Shown one piece after another: positions 32,997 to 41,638 of a DNA stretch of 42,711 bases. The stretch is from Elioraea rosea (GTDB lineage Bacteria; Pseudomonadota; Alphaproteobacteria; Acetobacterales; Acetobacteraceae). The DNA is taken from the NCBI RefSeq assembly GCF_007644105.1, contig NZ_VFAC01000033.1, forward strand, positions 1 through 42,711, read 5' to 3'. Under the pieces are notes generated by a model. The model did not search any database. It was not told where the DNA came from and saw nothing but the letters and a program-made list of their open reading frames with translations. How positions within the stretch are numbered: the stretch's first letter is position 1; every line of letters begins with the position of its first letter. The position numbers and the translations under genes are program-made.

Positions 32997-35171
32997 ATGA
33001 CACCGCCCGCCATCCCGCCCGTCACCGGCTATCTCGACCGCCTCTCCCGCCGGCCTGGCGGGCGGTTCACCGGGCATGTCTCGCTGAGCACGCCTGGCCC
33101 CTGCCGGGTTCGCATCGTCCGCGTCATCTCGGCCGATCCGAACCCGGAAGGACCGGGGATGGACCTCCGCCCGATGCCGGGGCTGATGGACGTGACGTTC
33201 GAGGGCGCGCATCACCCCGCGCCGCTCGGCTCCTATGTCCGCATCGAGGCCGGGCCAGGCTTCGCGGCAGACGAGGCGCGGACCTGGGGTGCGCTCGTCT
33301 GGCTTCGGTCCGACATGCCGGCGGCGACGGTTCTGGCGGCGGAGGGCGGCGGCGCGTCGTTCGCCCTCCGCGCGGGCAGGGACGGTGCCGAGGTGGAGAT
33401 CGCGATCGGCGCCGCGTCGCTTCGGCTCGCGACAGGCGCACCGCTCGAACCTCTTGCGTGGTACCGGCTCTGGCTCGCGCATGACCCCGCAACCGGGCGG
33501 TTGACGCTCGGCCAGGTGCGGGTGACCGGCGAAGCGGTGACCGTTTCCGGATCGGTCGCGGGCGGGATGCCGCGCGCCGACGGCGTGCTGATCGCCGCAC
33601 GCGGGATCGCCTCGCCGACGGATCATTTCACCGGCAAGATCGAGGACGTGGTCGCCGCATCCGGCTTCGCGGAAGCCTGGGACGACGCGCTCACGCTTCC
33701 CGCCGCGCTCGGCGCGGTGCGCGCGCGGTGGGATTTCGCGCAAGCGATGATGTCAGACGAGGTGGTCGATACGGGGCCGGATGGGCTTTCCGGAACCCTC
33801 GTCAACGCGCCGACGCGGGCGGTGATTGGCGCGCGCTGGTCGGGGAGGGAGAATTGCTGGCGGCACGCGCCGGAGGAATACGCCGCCATCCAATTCCACG
33901 CTGACGATCTCGACGATTGCCACTGGCCCGCGTCCTTCACCTTCGACGTGCCCGATGGCATGACGAGCGGCGCCTACGCGTTCCACCTGACCGTCGAGGG
34001 CGGGGAGGACTGGCTGCCGTTCTACGTGCTGCCGCCGAAGGGCAAGGCGACCGCGCCCGTCGCCTTCCTCGCCTCCACCTTCACCTACCAGGCCTATTTC
34101 AATCACCAGCGCGGCAATGCCGATGCCGCATACATGGCGCGCGTGGTGGAGTGGGGCGCCTATCCGCACAACCCAGACCATGTGCGCGGCTACGGTTTCT
34201 CGACCTACAACCGGCACCCGGACGGATCGGGCATCGCGCTCTCCTCCCGCCTGCGCCCGACGCTGACGATGCGGCCCGGGTTCCTGACGTTCAACGACGC
34301 GCGCGGATCGGGCCTCCGCCACTACCCGGCCGACAGCCACATCACCGCCTGGCTCGAGGCCAAGGGCATCGCCTTCGACGTGATCACCGACGAGGATCTC
34401 GACGACGAGGGGGTTGGCCTTCTCCGCCCCTACCGAGCGGTGCTGACCGGCACGCACCCCGAATACCACACCGACCGCATGCTCGATGCGCTGACCAACT
34501 ACCGGGATGGTGGCGGCAGGCTCGTCTATCTCGGTGGCAACGGGTTCTACTGGCGCATCGCGCGCGACCCGGCGCGGCCGCACCGCATCGAGATCCGCCG
34601 CGCAGAGGGCGGCATCCGCGCGTGGGACGCAGAACCCGGCGAGTACTACCACCAGCTCGACGGCCAGCTCGGCGGTCTCTGGCGCCGCAACCGCCGCCCG
34701 CCGCAGGCGCTCGTGGGCGTCGGCTTCTCCTCGCAGGGGTTGTTCGAGGGAACGCATTTCACGCGCCTGCCGGCCTCGCACGACCCCGCCGTGGCCTGGA
34801 TCATGGAGGGCGTGCCGGAGGTTTTCGGCGACACGGGGCTGTCGGGCGGAGGTGCTGCCGGCTTCGAGCTCGACCGGGCGGACTGGCGTCTCGGCACGCC
34901 GCGCAACGCCGTGATCATCGCCCGCTCCGCCGTGCCGCCGCCGCATTTCGTGACGGTTCCGGAAGAGCTTCTGTCGCACATCGCGACGGTGACCGGCGAG
35001 AGCCCCGAGGCGCTGAAGCGCGCCGAGATCGTCTACTTCGAGACGCCGAAGGGCGGGGCGGTGTTCTCGGTCGGCTCGATCACCTTCTGCGGCAGCCTGT
35101 GGGATGGCAAGGGGTTCGACGGCGGCGTGTCGCGGCTGCTCGAGAATGTCGTGCGGCGGTTCATGACGTAG
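32997..35171 (+). CDS. N,N-dimethylformamidase large-subunit homologue
   Basis: A 724-residue protein resembling the large chain of N,N-dimethylformamidase (about 760 residues), which splits DMF into dimethylamine and formate with a mononuclear iron held by two Tyr and one carboxylate. The N-terminal signature GYLDRLSRRPGG-RFTGHVS and RIVRVISADPNPEGPG matches that family. Residues about 80-200 look like a LamG/ConA-like sandwich, and about 290-724 form the catalytic domain with FLASTFTYQAYFN, GFSTYNRHPDG and GTHPEYHTD. From memory, iron ligands in the Paracoccus enzyme are Y399, Y440 and E521 with H519 beside them; a constant offset of 32 puts Y367, H487 and E489 here on three of these, with Y404 near the other. 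No small-subunit gene is present nearby. ATG 32997 has GAGGGGG upstream. Confidence 0.8.
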   Translation: MTPPAIPPVTGYLDRLSRRPGGRFTGHVSLSTPGPCRVRIVRVISADPNPEGPGMDLRPMPGLMDVTFEGAHHPAPLGSYVRIEAGPGFAADEARTWGALVWLRSDMPAATVLAAEGGGASFALRAGRDGAEVEIAIGAASLRLATGAPLEPLAWYRLWLAHDPATGRLTLGQVRVTGEAVTVSGSVAGGMPRADGVLIAARGIASPTDHFTGKIEDVVAASGFAEAWDDALTLPAALGAVRARWDFAQAMMSDEVVDTGPDGLSGTLVNAPTRAVIGARWSGRENCWRHAPEEYAAIQFHADDLDDCHWPASFTFDVPDGMTSGAYAFHLTVEGGEDWLPFYVLPPKGKATAPVAFLASTFTYQAYFNHQRGNADAAYMARVVEWGAYPHNPDHVRGYGFSTYNRHPDGSGIALSSRLRPTLTMRPGFLTFNDARGSGLRHYPADSHITAWLEAKGIAFDVITDEDLDDEGVGLLRPYRAVLTGTHPEYHTDRMLDALTNYRDGGGRLVYLGGNGFYWRIARDPARPHRIEIRRAEGGIRAWDAEPGEYYHQLDGQLGGLWRRNRRPPQALVGVGFSSQGLFEGTHFTRLPASHDPAVAWIMEGVPEVFGDTGLSGGGAAGFELDRADWRLGTPRNAVIIARSAVPPPHFVTVPEELLSHIATVTGESPEALKRAEIVYFETPKGGAVFSVGSITFCGSLWDGKGFDGGVSRLLENVVRRFMT

Positions 35172-35236
35172 GGCGGCGTCTGGCGGCGCCTGCCCGGAAA
35201 CCTCATCATCGCCCGGGAGTTTGACCGACCGGGGCC

Positions 35237-36115
35237 ATGACCATGACCGCGACCGACCGCACCTCGCCTCTGGCGAGCCCTGCCTATTGCCACCGCCGTC
35301 GCGCGCTGCTTTCGGCCGGCGCGGGCGTGCTGACCGCGCTCGCACTCGGCCTGCCGGTCGGTGGCTGCGCGCGGAACGAGCAGCTCGGCCGCTCGCAGCT
35401 CATCCTCGTCTCCGACGAGGAGGTCGAGCAGATATCGGACATGGCCGAGGCAGACATCCGCCGACGCTCGGGCGGGCCGGTGCGCGACCCCGCCAGGCAG
35501 CGGGCCCTCGAGCGCATGGCCGGGCGGCTGTCCGACGTCGAGGGCGCGCCGCAGCCGCGGCGCGGCTTCCGCCCGGAGCTGCTTGCCGACCGGAGCGTCA
35601 ACGCCTTCGTCCTGCCGAACGGGTACTCCGGCTACAACGACGGGATGTGGAGCTTCGTCAGCGGCAACCAGGACGAGATCGCCATCATCATGGGCCATGA
35701 GATGGGCCACCTCACCGGCCGGCATGCGCAGGAACGCGTGAGCCAGCAGCTCGCCCTGTCGCTCGGGGCCGCTGTGATTGGCGCCGCGGCCGGGGCCGCT
35801 GTCGACCGCCGCTACTCGCCCGCGATCGGCGCCGCCCTCGGCCTCGGCGCCGCACTTGGCGGTGCCGCCTTCTCACGCAGCCACGAGTTCGAGGCGGACA
35901 GGCTCGGCCTGATCTACGCCGCGCGGGCCGACTACGAGCCGCAGGCGGCGATGCGCTTCTGGGACAGGATGGAGGCGCGTGGGTCGCAGGGCCCGGCGGG
36001 ACCGACCTTCCTCGCGACGCATCCTTCCTACGGCGACCGGCGCGAGCGCCTCGCTGCGCTCATGCGCGAGGACCCGGAGGTGCGGCGGGCACTGGTGGCG
36101 ACGGGGCGGGGCTAG
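35237..36115 (+). CDS. M48-family metalloprotease, lipoprotein or exported
   Basis: A 292-residue zinc protease. The active site is HEMGH at residues 154-158, with the third ligand in the E-x-x-x-D motif beginning at E217 (HEFEAD). FVLPNGYSGYNDGMW is the family strand before the zinc helix, and a Gly/Ala-rich stretch (residues 172-206) may enter or touch the membrane. The N-terminus has RRR, a hydrophobic stretch and LPVGGC, with Cys44 as a lipid attachment candidate. The family (LoiP, BepA and Oma1 relatives) acts on damaged or misfolded outer-membrane or envelope proteins. The start may be ATG 35237 or 35243. It stands alone and meets infC convergently. Confidence 0.9.
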   Translation: MTMTATDRTSPLASPAYCHRRRALLSAGAGVLTALALGLPVGGCARNEQLGRSQLILVSDEEVEQISDMAEADIRRRSGGPVRDPARQRALERMAGRLSDVEGAPQPRRGFRPELLADRSVNAFVLPNGYSGYNDGMWSFVSGNQDEIAIIMGHEMGHLTGRHAQERVSQQLALSLGAAVIGAAAGAAVDRRYSPAIGAALGLGAALGGAAFSRSHEFEADRLGLIYAARADYEPQAAMRFWDRMEARGSQGPAGPTFLATHPSYGDRRERLAALMREDPEVRRALVATGRG

Positions 36116-36127
36116 AGAGCCAAAGGA

Positions 36128-36150
36128 GACGCCGCGCTCAGCGCGGCGTC
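36128..36150. terminator. Hairpin at the M48/infC convergent ends
   Basis: GACGCCGCGC (36128-36137) pairs perfectly with GCGCGGCGTC (36141-36150), and the three loop bases are the infC stop codon. It lies 12 bases after the M48 stop. No T-run follows on the plus strand; on the minus strand only a short TCCTTT is seen. The very stable 10-bp stem suggests a two-way terminator or a barrier to 3' exonucleases. Confidence 0.5.
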
Positions 36151-36674
36151 AGCACCATGATCATCTGGCGATTTTCCATGCGCGGCATCTGCTCGACCTT
36201 CGCCACGGGATCGAGCTCGTTCTTCACGCGCTCGAGAACCTTCATGCCCAGATCGACATGTGCCATCTCGCGACCGCGGAAGCGCAAGGTCACCTTCACC
36301 TTGTCGCCCTCGCCGATGAAGCTCTTCATCTGCCGCATCTTCACATCGTAGTCATGGTCGTCGATGTTCGGACGAACCTTGATCTCCTTGATCTCGACGA
36401 CCTTCTGCTTCTTCCGAGCCTCGTTCTTCTTCTTCTGCTGCTCGTACTTGAACTTGCCGAAATCGAGGATCTTGCACACCGGCGGGTCTGCGCCGGGGGA
36501 AATCTCGACGAGGTCGAGCCCTTCCTGGGCAGCGCGGTACAGCGCCTCACGGGTGGGCAGAACCCCGATCATCTCCCCGTCGCTGCCGATCAGGCGAACC
36601 TGGGGAATGCGGATCTCTTCATTGACGCGCGGGCCCTCTCGGGTCGGCGGCGCCAGGGTGGTCGGACGGGCTAT
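36138..36674 (-). CDS. infC: Translation initiation factor IF-3, AUA start
   Basis: A 178-residue IF-3, close to the 180 residues of E. coli. The N domain contains [20 protein letters not shown] and the C domain has [20 protein letters not shown], a Lys-rich linker before it, and [19 protein letters not shown]. An ATG at 36572 would remove the first 34 residues including the conserved RVNEEIR segment. In this frame there is a TGA at 36680-36678, and the codons that follow offer only ATA (36674) and later CTG. A perfect AAGGAGG lies eight bases before the ATA. Non-canonical starts are typical of infC (AUU in E. coli), since IF-3 rejects them and thereby limits its own synthesis. It follows thrS. 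Confidence 0.9.
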   Translation of the reverse strand: MARPTTLAPPTREGPRVNEEIRIPQVRLIGSDGEMIGVLPTREALYRAAQEGLDLVEISPGADPPVCKILDFGKFKYEQQKKKNEARKKQKVVEIKEIKVRPNIDDHDYDVKMRQMKSFIGEGDKVKVTLRFRGREMAHVDLGMKVLERVKNELDPVAKVEQMPRMENRQMIMVLTPR

Positions 36675-36682
36675 GGCTCAGG

Positions 36683-36689
36683 CCTCCTT
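36683..36689 (-). promoter_or_regulatory. Shine-Dalgarno site that fixes the infC AUA start
   Basis: AAGGAGG on the minus strand is a full match to the 16S rRNA 3' end. It is eight bases from the ATA at 36674. The only in-frame ATG in the region, at 36572, has no such site nearby. The position within the 44-base thrS-infC gap shows that infC has its own initiation. Confidence 0.8.
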
Positions 36690-36718
36690 GCCGTTGCAAC
36701 AGGAACAGAATGGGGACA

Positions 36719-38677
36719 TCAGGCCGCCGCTTCAACTGGAACGTTCGGCCGAAGGTCCGGGGCGGCCGCTTCGGCCGCCAGCATCGCCACCGCCTGGTCG
36801 AGCGGCAGAACGGTCTGCGCCTCGCCGCCAAGCCGCCGCAGCGCCACCGTCCGCGCCTCCGCCTCCTTGCGGCCGACGACGGCGATCACAGGCACATGCG
36901 CGACCGAATGCTCGCGGATCTTGGCGTTGATCTTGGTGGTGGAGAGGTCGGTCTCCACCGCGAGCCCCACGGCCGCGAGAGCCGCGGCCACTTCCCGGGC
37001 ATAGCCGTCGGCGTCGGAGGTGATGGGCGCGACCACCACCTGGAGCGGCGCAAGCCAGAGCGGGAAGCGGCCGGCATACTGCTCGATCAGGATGCCGAGG
37101 AACCGCTCGAAGCTGCCGAGGATCGCCCGGTGCAGCATCACCGGCCGCTTGCGTGAGCCGTCGGAGGCGACGTAGAGCGCGTCGAGCCGCTCCGGCAGGA
37201 CGAAATCGACCTGCAGCGTGCCGCACTGCCAGTCACGCCCGATCGCGTCGCGCAGCACGAACTCGAGCTTCGGGCCGTAGAACGCGCCCTCGCCGGGGTT
37301 CAGCTCGTACTCGACGCCCGCGATGCCGCAGGCATCCTTCAGCGCGGCCTCGGCCCGGTCCCACGTCTCGTCGGAGCCGGCGCGAACGGGCGGGCGGTCC
37401 GAGAACTTCACGCGGAAGCTCTCGAAGCCGAAATCTCGATAGACGGAGGAGAGAAGGTCGACGAACCGCACCGTCTCGTCGGCGATCTGGCTCTCCTCGC
37501 AGAAGATGTGCGCATCGTCCTGGGTGAAGGCGCGCACCCGCATGATGCCGTGCAGCGCGCCCGAGGGCTCGTAGCGGTGGCAGGCGCCGAACTCGGCGAG
37601 CCTGAGCGGCAGGTCGCGGTAGGAGCGGATGGTCGTGTTGAAGATCTGCACGTGGCAGGGGCAGTTCATCGGCTTCAGCGCCAGGGAACGGCCCTTCTCC
37701 TTCTCGTCCTGCACTTCCGCGACGAACATGTGCTCGCGGAACTTCTCCCAGTGGCCGGAGGCCTCCCAGAGCGCACGGTCGACGAGCTGCGGCGTCTTCA
37801 CCTCCTGGTAGCCGGCGGCGTCGAGCCGGCGGCGCATGTAGGCCTCGGCCGCGCGGTAGAGCCGCCAGCCCTTCGGGTGCCAGAACACCGAGCCGACCGC
37901 CTCCTCCTGGAGATGGAACAGCCCCATCTCGCGACCGATGCGCCGGTGGTCGCGCTTCTCGGCTTCGGCGAGCTGGTGCAGATGCGCATCGAGCTCGCGC
38001 CGGTCGCGCCAGGCGGTGCCGTAGATGCGCGAGAGCATCGCGTTGCGGTGGTCGCCCCGCCAATAGGCGCCGGCCACCTTCATCAGCTTGAACGCATCGC
38101 CGACATGGCCGGTGGTCGGCATGTGCGGGCCGCGGCAGAGATCGACCCACTGGCCCTGGCGGTAGAGCGTGATGGTCTCGCCGCGCGGCAGGTCCTGGAT
38201 GAGCTCGACCTTGTACTTCTCGCCCTTGGCGGTGAAGAGGTCGATCGCCTCGTGGCGGGTGGTGACGATGCGCTCGAACGCCGCGCCGCGCGCGATGATC
38301 TCGGCCATCTTGGCCTCGATCCGGGGGAAGTCCTCCGGGGTGAAGGGCGTATCGCGGGCGAAGTCGTAGTAGAACCCGTTCTCGATCGGCGGCCCGATAG
38401 TCACCTGCGTGCCGGGAAACAGCTCCTGCACCGCCTCGGCCAGAACATGCGCCGCGTCGTGGCGGATGAGCTCGAGTGCCTCGGCGTCCTTGCGGGTGAT
38501 CAGCCTTACCTTCGCATCCGCCTCGATCGGGCGGGCGAGGTCCCACAGCGCGCCGTCGACCTCGATCGCGAGCGCCGCCTTGGCGAGGCCCGGCCCGATG
38601 GCGGCGGCGAGCGTCGCGCCCGTGACGGGTCCGTCGAAGCTGCGGACAGAACCGTCAGGCAGGGTAAGCGCGGGCAT
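36719..38677 (-). CDS. thrS: Threonyl-tRNA synthetase
   Basis: A 652-residue class II synthetase, full length. The N-terminal TGS domain (residues 1-60) is followed by the editing domain with [17 protein letters not shown] and the Cys of DLCRGPHMP, which clear Ser-tRNA. The catalytic core has the zinc-binding Cys in [12 protein letters not shown], motif 2 in [16 protein letters not shown] and motif 3 in [16 protein letters not shown]. The C-terminal anticodon-binding domain starts near [17 protein letters not shown] 38677 has GAGG eight bases upstream. It precedes infC, the usual thrS-infC linkage. No operator-like leader fold was recognised in the 69-base upstream gap. Confidence 0.98.
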   Translation of the reverse strand: MPALTLPDGSVRSFDGPVTGATLAAAIGPGLAKAALAIEVDGALWDLARPIEADAKVRLITRKDAEALELIRHDAAHVLAEAVQELFPGTQVTIGPPIENGFYYDFARDTPFTPEDFPRIEAKMAEIIARGAAFERIVTTRHEAIDLFTAKGEKYKVELIQDLPRGETITLYRQGQWVDLCRGPHMPTTGHVGDAFKLMKVAGAYWRGDHRNAMLSRIYGTAWRDRRELDAHLHQLAEAEKRDHRRIGREMGLFHLQEEAVGSVFWHPKGWRLYRAAEAYMRRRLDAAGYQEVKTPQLVDRALWEASGHWEKFREHMFVAEVQDEKEKGRSLALKPMNCPCHVQIFNTTIRSYRDLPLRLAEFGACHRYEPSGALHGIMRVRAFTQDDAHIFCEESQIADETVRFVDLLSSVYRDFGFESFRVKFSDRPPVRAGSDETWDRAEAALKDACGIAGVEYELNPGEGAFYGPKLEFVLRDAIGRDWQCGTLQVDFVLPERLDALYVASDGSRKRPVMLHRAILGSFERFLGILIEQYAGRFPLWLAPLQVVVAPITSDADGYAREVAAALAAVGLAVETDLSTTKINAKIREHSVAHVPVIAVVGRKEAEARTVALRRLGGEAQTVLPLDQAVAMLAAEAAAPDLRPNVPVEAAA

Positions 38678-38746
38678 CTGGCAACCTCTGTATGGTCCTC
38701 GGGTGCGTGCGGAGCCTCGTGCTATGCGGCCCCTTCCCTGCCTGCG

Positions 38747-39682
38747 TCAAGGCGCGGGCAGGGAAGCGATGACGGTTTCGGGGGCGAGGCTGCGCAGGTC
38801 GGCCACGCGCAGGACGCGCACGGTGTCCTTCCCGGCAGGTCCGCGCGGGGCGCAGAGCGCTGGGTCGCTGTCGTGGCTGAACAGCACGAGGGCGGGTGTG
38901 CCCATGCCGGCGACGAGGTGCATCGGCCCGGTGTCGTTGCCGATGGCGAGGGCTGCGCCCGCCGCCAGCGCGCCGATATCGGCGATGGCGGTGCGCCCCG
39001 TGAGGTCGATCGCCTCGGGGCTCGCATCGCGGATGGTTGCCGCGAGTGGCGCCTCCGCCCCTGTTCCGATCACCACCGGCGCGATGCCTCGCCCCGCGAG
39101 ATGAGCGGCCAAAGCCCCATACGCATCCGCCGGCCAGCGCTTGGCCGGGCGGTGTGGTGCGGCGCCGGGGACGAGCAGCGCGTATCGGGCAGGAAGGCCG
39201 AACCGCGAGACGTCGCCCGCGAGCCAGCCGAGGTCGGGCGGCGGAAACGCGGTGATGCCGGCCATCTCCAGTTGCTCGCGCTGCCGGTCTGCCGTGTGCA
39301 TCGCGTCGCGCCCCGGGTTGGCGTGTGGGTGCGAGGCGCCGCGGGCGATGCCGCTCCACTCCGGCCGCGCCCCGAGGAGCCGCATCAGTGGCAGCATCCG
39401 GGAGGAGCGGTCCGACGTCTGCAGGTCATAGACGCGCCCGTAGCCCGCCCCCGCAAGGCGGCGCCCGAGCGCGAGCCAGGCGGGCAGGTTCCACCAGGCC
39501 GGGCGGTCATCGGCCTCCACCCGGTCGAACCAGGGCGCCTTGGCCATCAGCCCCACGAAGGGGCGAGTGGTCAGAAGCGTGATCGCTGCGCCCTTGTGGT
39601 GGGCGCGGATCGCCGCGAAGGGCCCGAAGGCCTGCACGAGATCGCCGAGCGCGCCATGCTTGATGACAAGGACGGGTTTCAC
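38747..39682 (-). CDS. Glycosyltransferase family 9 (heptosyltransferase-like)
   Basis: A 311-residue GT-B enzyme of family 9, usually an ADP-heptose transferase of the lipopolysaccharide core. VLVIKHGALGDLVQAFG is the N-terminal signature, RYALLVPGAAPHRPAKRWPA has the phosphate-binding Lys, and AIGNDTGPMHLVAGMGTPAL is the diagnostic G-N-D-T-G-P-M-H motif of the donor site. The start is GTG 39682, overlapping the upstream gene's stop as GTGA. It lies behind the family 4 glycosyltransferase gene, so the two form a small unit, perhaps for core oligosaccharide. The acceptor is unknown, and the GT9 family has members with other donors. Confidence 0.9.
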   Translation of the reverse strand: MKPVLVIKHGALGDLVQAFGPFAAIRAHHKGAAITLLTTRPFVGLMAKAPWFDRVEADDRPAWWNLPAWLALGRRLAGAGYGRVYDLQTSDRSSRMLPLMRLLGARPEWSGIARGASHPHANPGRDAMHTADRQREQLEMAGITAFPPPDLGWLAGDVSRFGLPARYALLVPGAAPHRPAKRWPADAYGALAAHLAGRGIAPVVIGTGAEAPLAATIRDASPEAIDLTGRTAIADIGALAAGAALAIGNDTGPMHLVAGMGTPALVLFSHDSDPALCAPRGPAGKDTVRVLRVADLRSLAPETVIASLPAP

Positions 39683-40836
39683 CGCCCGCGCTCCGCCAGC
39701 ACCTCGCGATACACATCGAGCGTGGCGGCGCACATCAGCGGCGTGGTGTAGCGGGCGAGCACGGCGGCACGGGCGCGGGCGCCGAGCGCCTGGCGTTCCG
39801 CCTCGTCGAGCCCCAGCATCCGGTCGAGCCGCGCGGCGAGCGCCTCGGCATCCCCGGGGGGCACCAACCAGCCGGTCACCCCCTCCTCGACCGTCTCGGC
39901 CGCGCCGCCATGGTTGGTCGCGACCACCGGCCGCGCCATGGCCTGCCCCTCGACGACGACGCGGCCGAAGGCTTCCGGGTCGGTCGAGGCGCTGACGACC
40001 GCATCGGCCAGCATCAGCCCGGCGGGGATGTCGGCGCAGTCACCCGGCATGCGAAGCCGCTCGGCCACGCCCCGGCTCCGTGCAAGCGCCTCGAGCTCCG
40101 CGCGATACCCTTCCCGCCCCTGTGCGTCGCCTGCCAGCACCGCGACGGCATCCTGCCTCTCCATCCGCGCCAGCGCCTCGATCAGCACCGCCTGGCCCTT
40201 CCAGCGCGTGAGCCGCCCGGGAAGCAGGATCACCGCCGCGCCGTCGGGCAGGCGCCAGGCCTCGGCGAGCCTCCGCATCCTGTCGCCCTGGACCGAGGCG
40301 GGGTCGAAGCGGAGCGGATCGACGCCGCGGGGGATGACGCGGACGCGCGAGGGGTCGGTGCCGTGGCGGGCGATCAGGTGGCGCGCGATGAAGTGGCTGA
40401 TCGCGATCACGCGTGCGCCGGAGGCCATCACCGCGTTGTAGGCGCGCTTGAAGGGCAGGCCCTCGTTATAGGTGCCGTGATAGGTGGTGACGAACCCCGC
40501 CCCCGTCCGCCGCGCGGCAATCCGCGCGCTCCAGGCCGGCGCGCGGCTCCGCGCGTGGACGATGTCGATGCGCCTCTCGCGGACGATCGCCTCAAGCTTC
40601 CCGGCATTGCGCCAGATCACGAGCGGGTCCTTCGAGGCGAGCGGAAGCTGGATGTGCTCGCCGCCCGCCTTGGCCACTTCCGCCGCCATCCTTCCGCCTG
40701 CGGAGGCGACGAAGGCGCGCAACCCGGCCCCGGCGAGCGCGGCAGCCACCTCGATCGTGCCGCGCTCGACCCCGCCCGTGTCGAGCGCAGGCAGGACCTG
40801 CAGCACGGCAGGAGCGTCTTGGGGTAGGGCATGCAT
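39679..40836 (-). CDS. Glycosyltransferase family 4
   Basis: A 385-residue GT-B enzyme. VLQVLPALDTGGVERGTIEV is the family start, with the Gly-rich loop G-G-V-E-R. VTTYHGTYNEGLPFKRAYN and VIAISHFIARHLIARHG fill the acceptor domain, ILLPGRLTRWKGQAVLIEA the donor domain, and DPEAFGRVVVEGQAMARPVV carries the paired Glu. This set is common in Rhodospirillales and Rhizobiales, where such enzymes act on lipopolysaccharide. ATG 40836 is used; the longer frame reaches 41001, inside the divergent hydrolase gene. It is coupled to the family 9 gene downstream. Confidence 0.9.
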   Translation of the reverse strand: MHALPQDAPAVLQVLPALDTGGVERGTIEVAAALAGAGLRAFVASAGGRMAAEVAKAGGEHIQLPLASKDPLVIWRNAGKLEAIVRERRIDIVHARSRAPAWSARIAARRTGAGFVTTYHGTYNEGLPFKRAYNAVMASGARVIAISHFIARHLIARHGTDPSRVRVIPRGVDPLRFDPASVQGDRMRRLAEAWRLPDGAAVILLPGRLTRWKGQAVLIEALARMERQDAVAVLAGDAQGREGYRAELEALARSRGVAERLRMPGDCADIPAGLMLADAVVSASTDPEAFGRVVVEGQAMARPVVATNHGGAAETVEEGVTGWLVPPGDAEALAARLDRMLGLDEAERQALGARARAAVLARYTTPLMCAATLDVYREVLAERGR

Positions 40837-40885
40837 CCGGCGCGCGCTATAGCATCCGCGACACGGAAGCGGGAGCGGTGGAGCG

Positions 40886-41638
40886 ATGATCCCGGAGACA
40901 CACCAGGGCCCGAACGGGCCGATCGCCTTCGAGGCCGTACCGGGCCGCGGGCCGGCCGTGGTGTTCCTCGGCGGGCTGCGCAGCGACATGACCGGCACCA
41001 AGGCCGCCTTCCTGCGCGCGTGGTGCTGCGCCCGCGGCCGGGGCTTCCTGCGCTTTGACTATACCGGCCACGGCGCCTCCTCCGGGCGGTTCGAGGACGG
41101 CACGATCGGCGCCTGGACGGAGGATGCCCTTTCCCTTATCGCCGCCGTCACGCGCGGGCCGCTCGTTCTCGTCGGCTCCTCGATGGGGGGCTGGGTGATG
41201 CTCGAGGTCGCCCTCGCCATCGCCGACCGCGTTGCCGCCCTCGTCGGCATCGCTGCCGCGCCCGACTTCACCGAGGACCTGATCTGGAACGTGCTCGACG
41301 AACGGCAGCGCGAGCGGCTTGCGCGCGAGGGCGTCGTCACCATGCCCAACCCCTACGACCCCGAGGGCTACCCGATCGGGCGTGCCCTGATCGAGGAAGG
41401 CCGCACGCGGCTGAGGCTGCGGGGACCGATCCCGATTGCCGTACCCGTCCGCCTCCTGCATGGACAGGACGATGCGGAGGTGCCCTGGGAAACCTCGATC
41501 CGCCTCGCGGCCTACCTCGAGAGCCTCGACGTGCGCGTCACGCTCGTGAAGGACGGCGACCACCGCCTCTCCCGTGAGGCCGACCTCGCGTTGCTCGGCG
41601 CGACGCTCTCAAGCCTTCCCGGAGAGAATGGCCTTTAG
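40886..41638 (+). CDS. Alpha/beta hydrolase, ABHD10-like
   Basis: A 250-residue serine hydrolase. The nucleophile is Ser99 in GSSMGGW, the acid Asp195 or Asp196 in LLHGQDDAEVPW, and the base His226 in DGDHRLS, all at the normal spacing. RFDYTGHGASSGRFEDGTIG is the oxyanion-side loop, close to ABHD10 (mitochondrial palmitoyl thioesterase) and its bacterial relatives. A thioesterase or esterase activity on acyl groups is therefore likely, but unproven. The start ATG 40886 has GGAGCG just upstream. It diverges from the glycosyltransferase pair, with only 49 bases between, and its last 30 bases overlap the convergent dehydrogenase gene. Confidence 0.88.
   Translation: MIPETHQGPNGPIAFEAVPGRGPAVVFLGGLRSDMTGTKAAFLRAWCCARGRGFLRFDYTGHGASSGRFEDGTIGAWTEDALSLIAAVTRGPLVLVGSSMGGWVMLEVALAIADRVAALVGIAAAPDFTEDLIWNVLDERQRERLAREGVVTMPNPYDPEGYPIGRALIEEGRTRLRLRGPIPIAVPVRLLHGQDDAEVPWETSIRLAAYLESLDVRVTLVKDGDHRLSREADLALLGATLSSLPGENGL

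Noticed and set aside
29849-33025. Very long minus-strand open frame (1058 codons) opposite the aminotransferase and binding protein
   Set aside because: The plus strand holds well-supported genes throughout. The antisense translation has a composition of a shadow frame and no motif.
36138-36572. Shorter infC beginning at ATG 36572
   Set aside because: It would lose the conserved N-terminal [14 protein letters not shown] segment of IF-3 and has no ribosome site.
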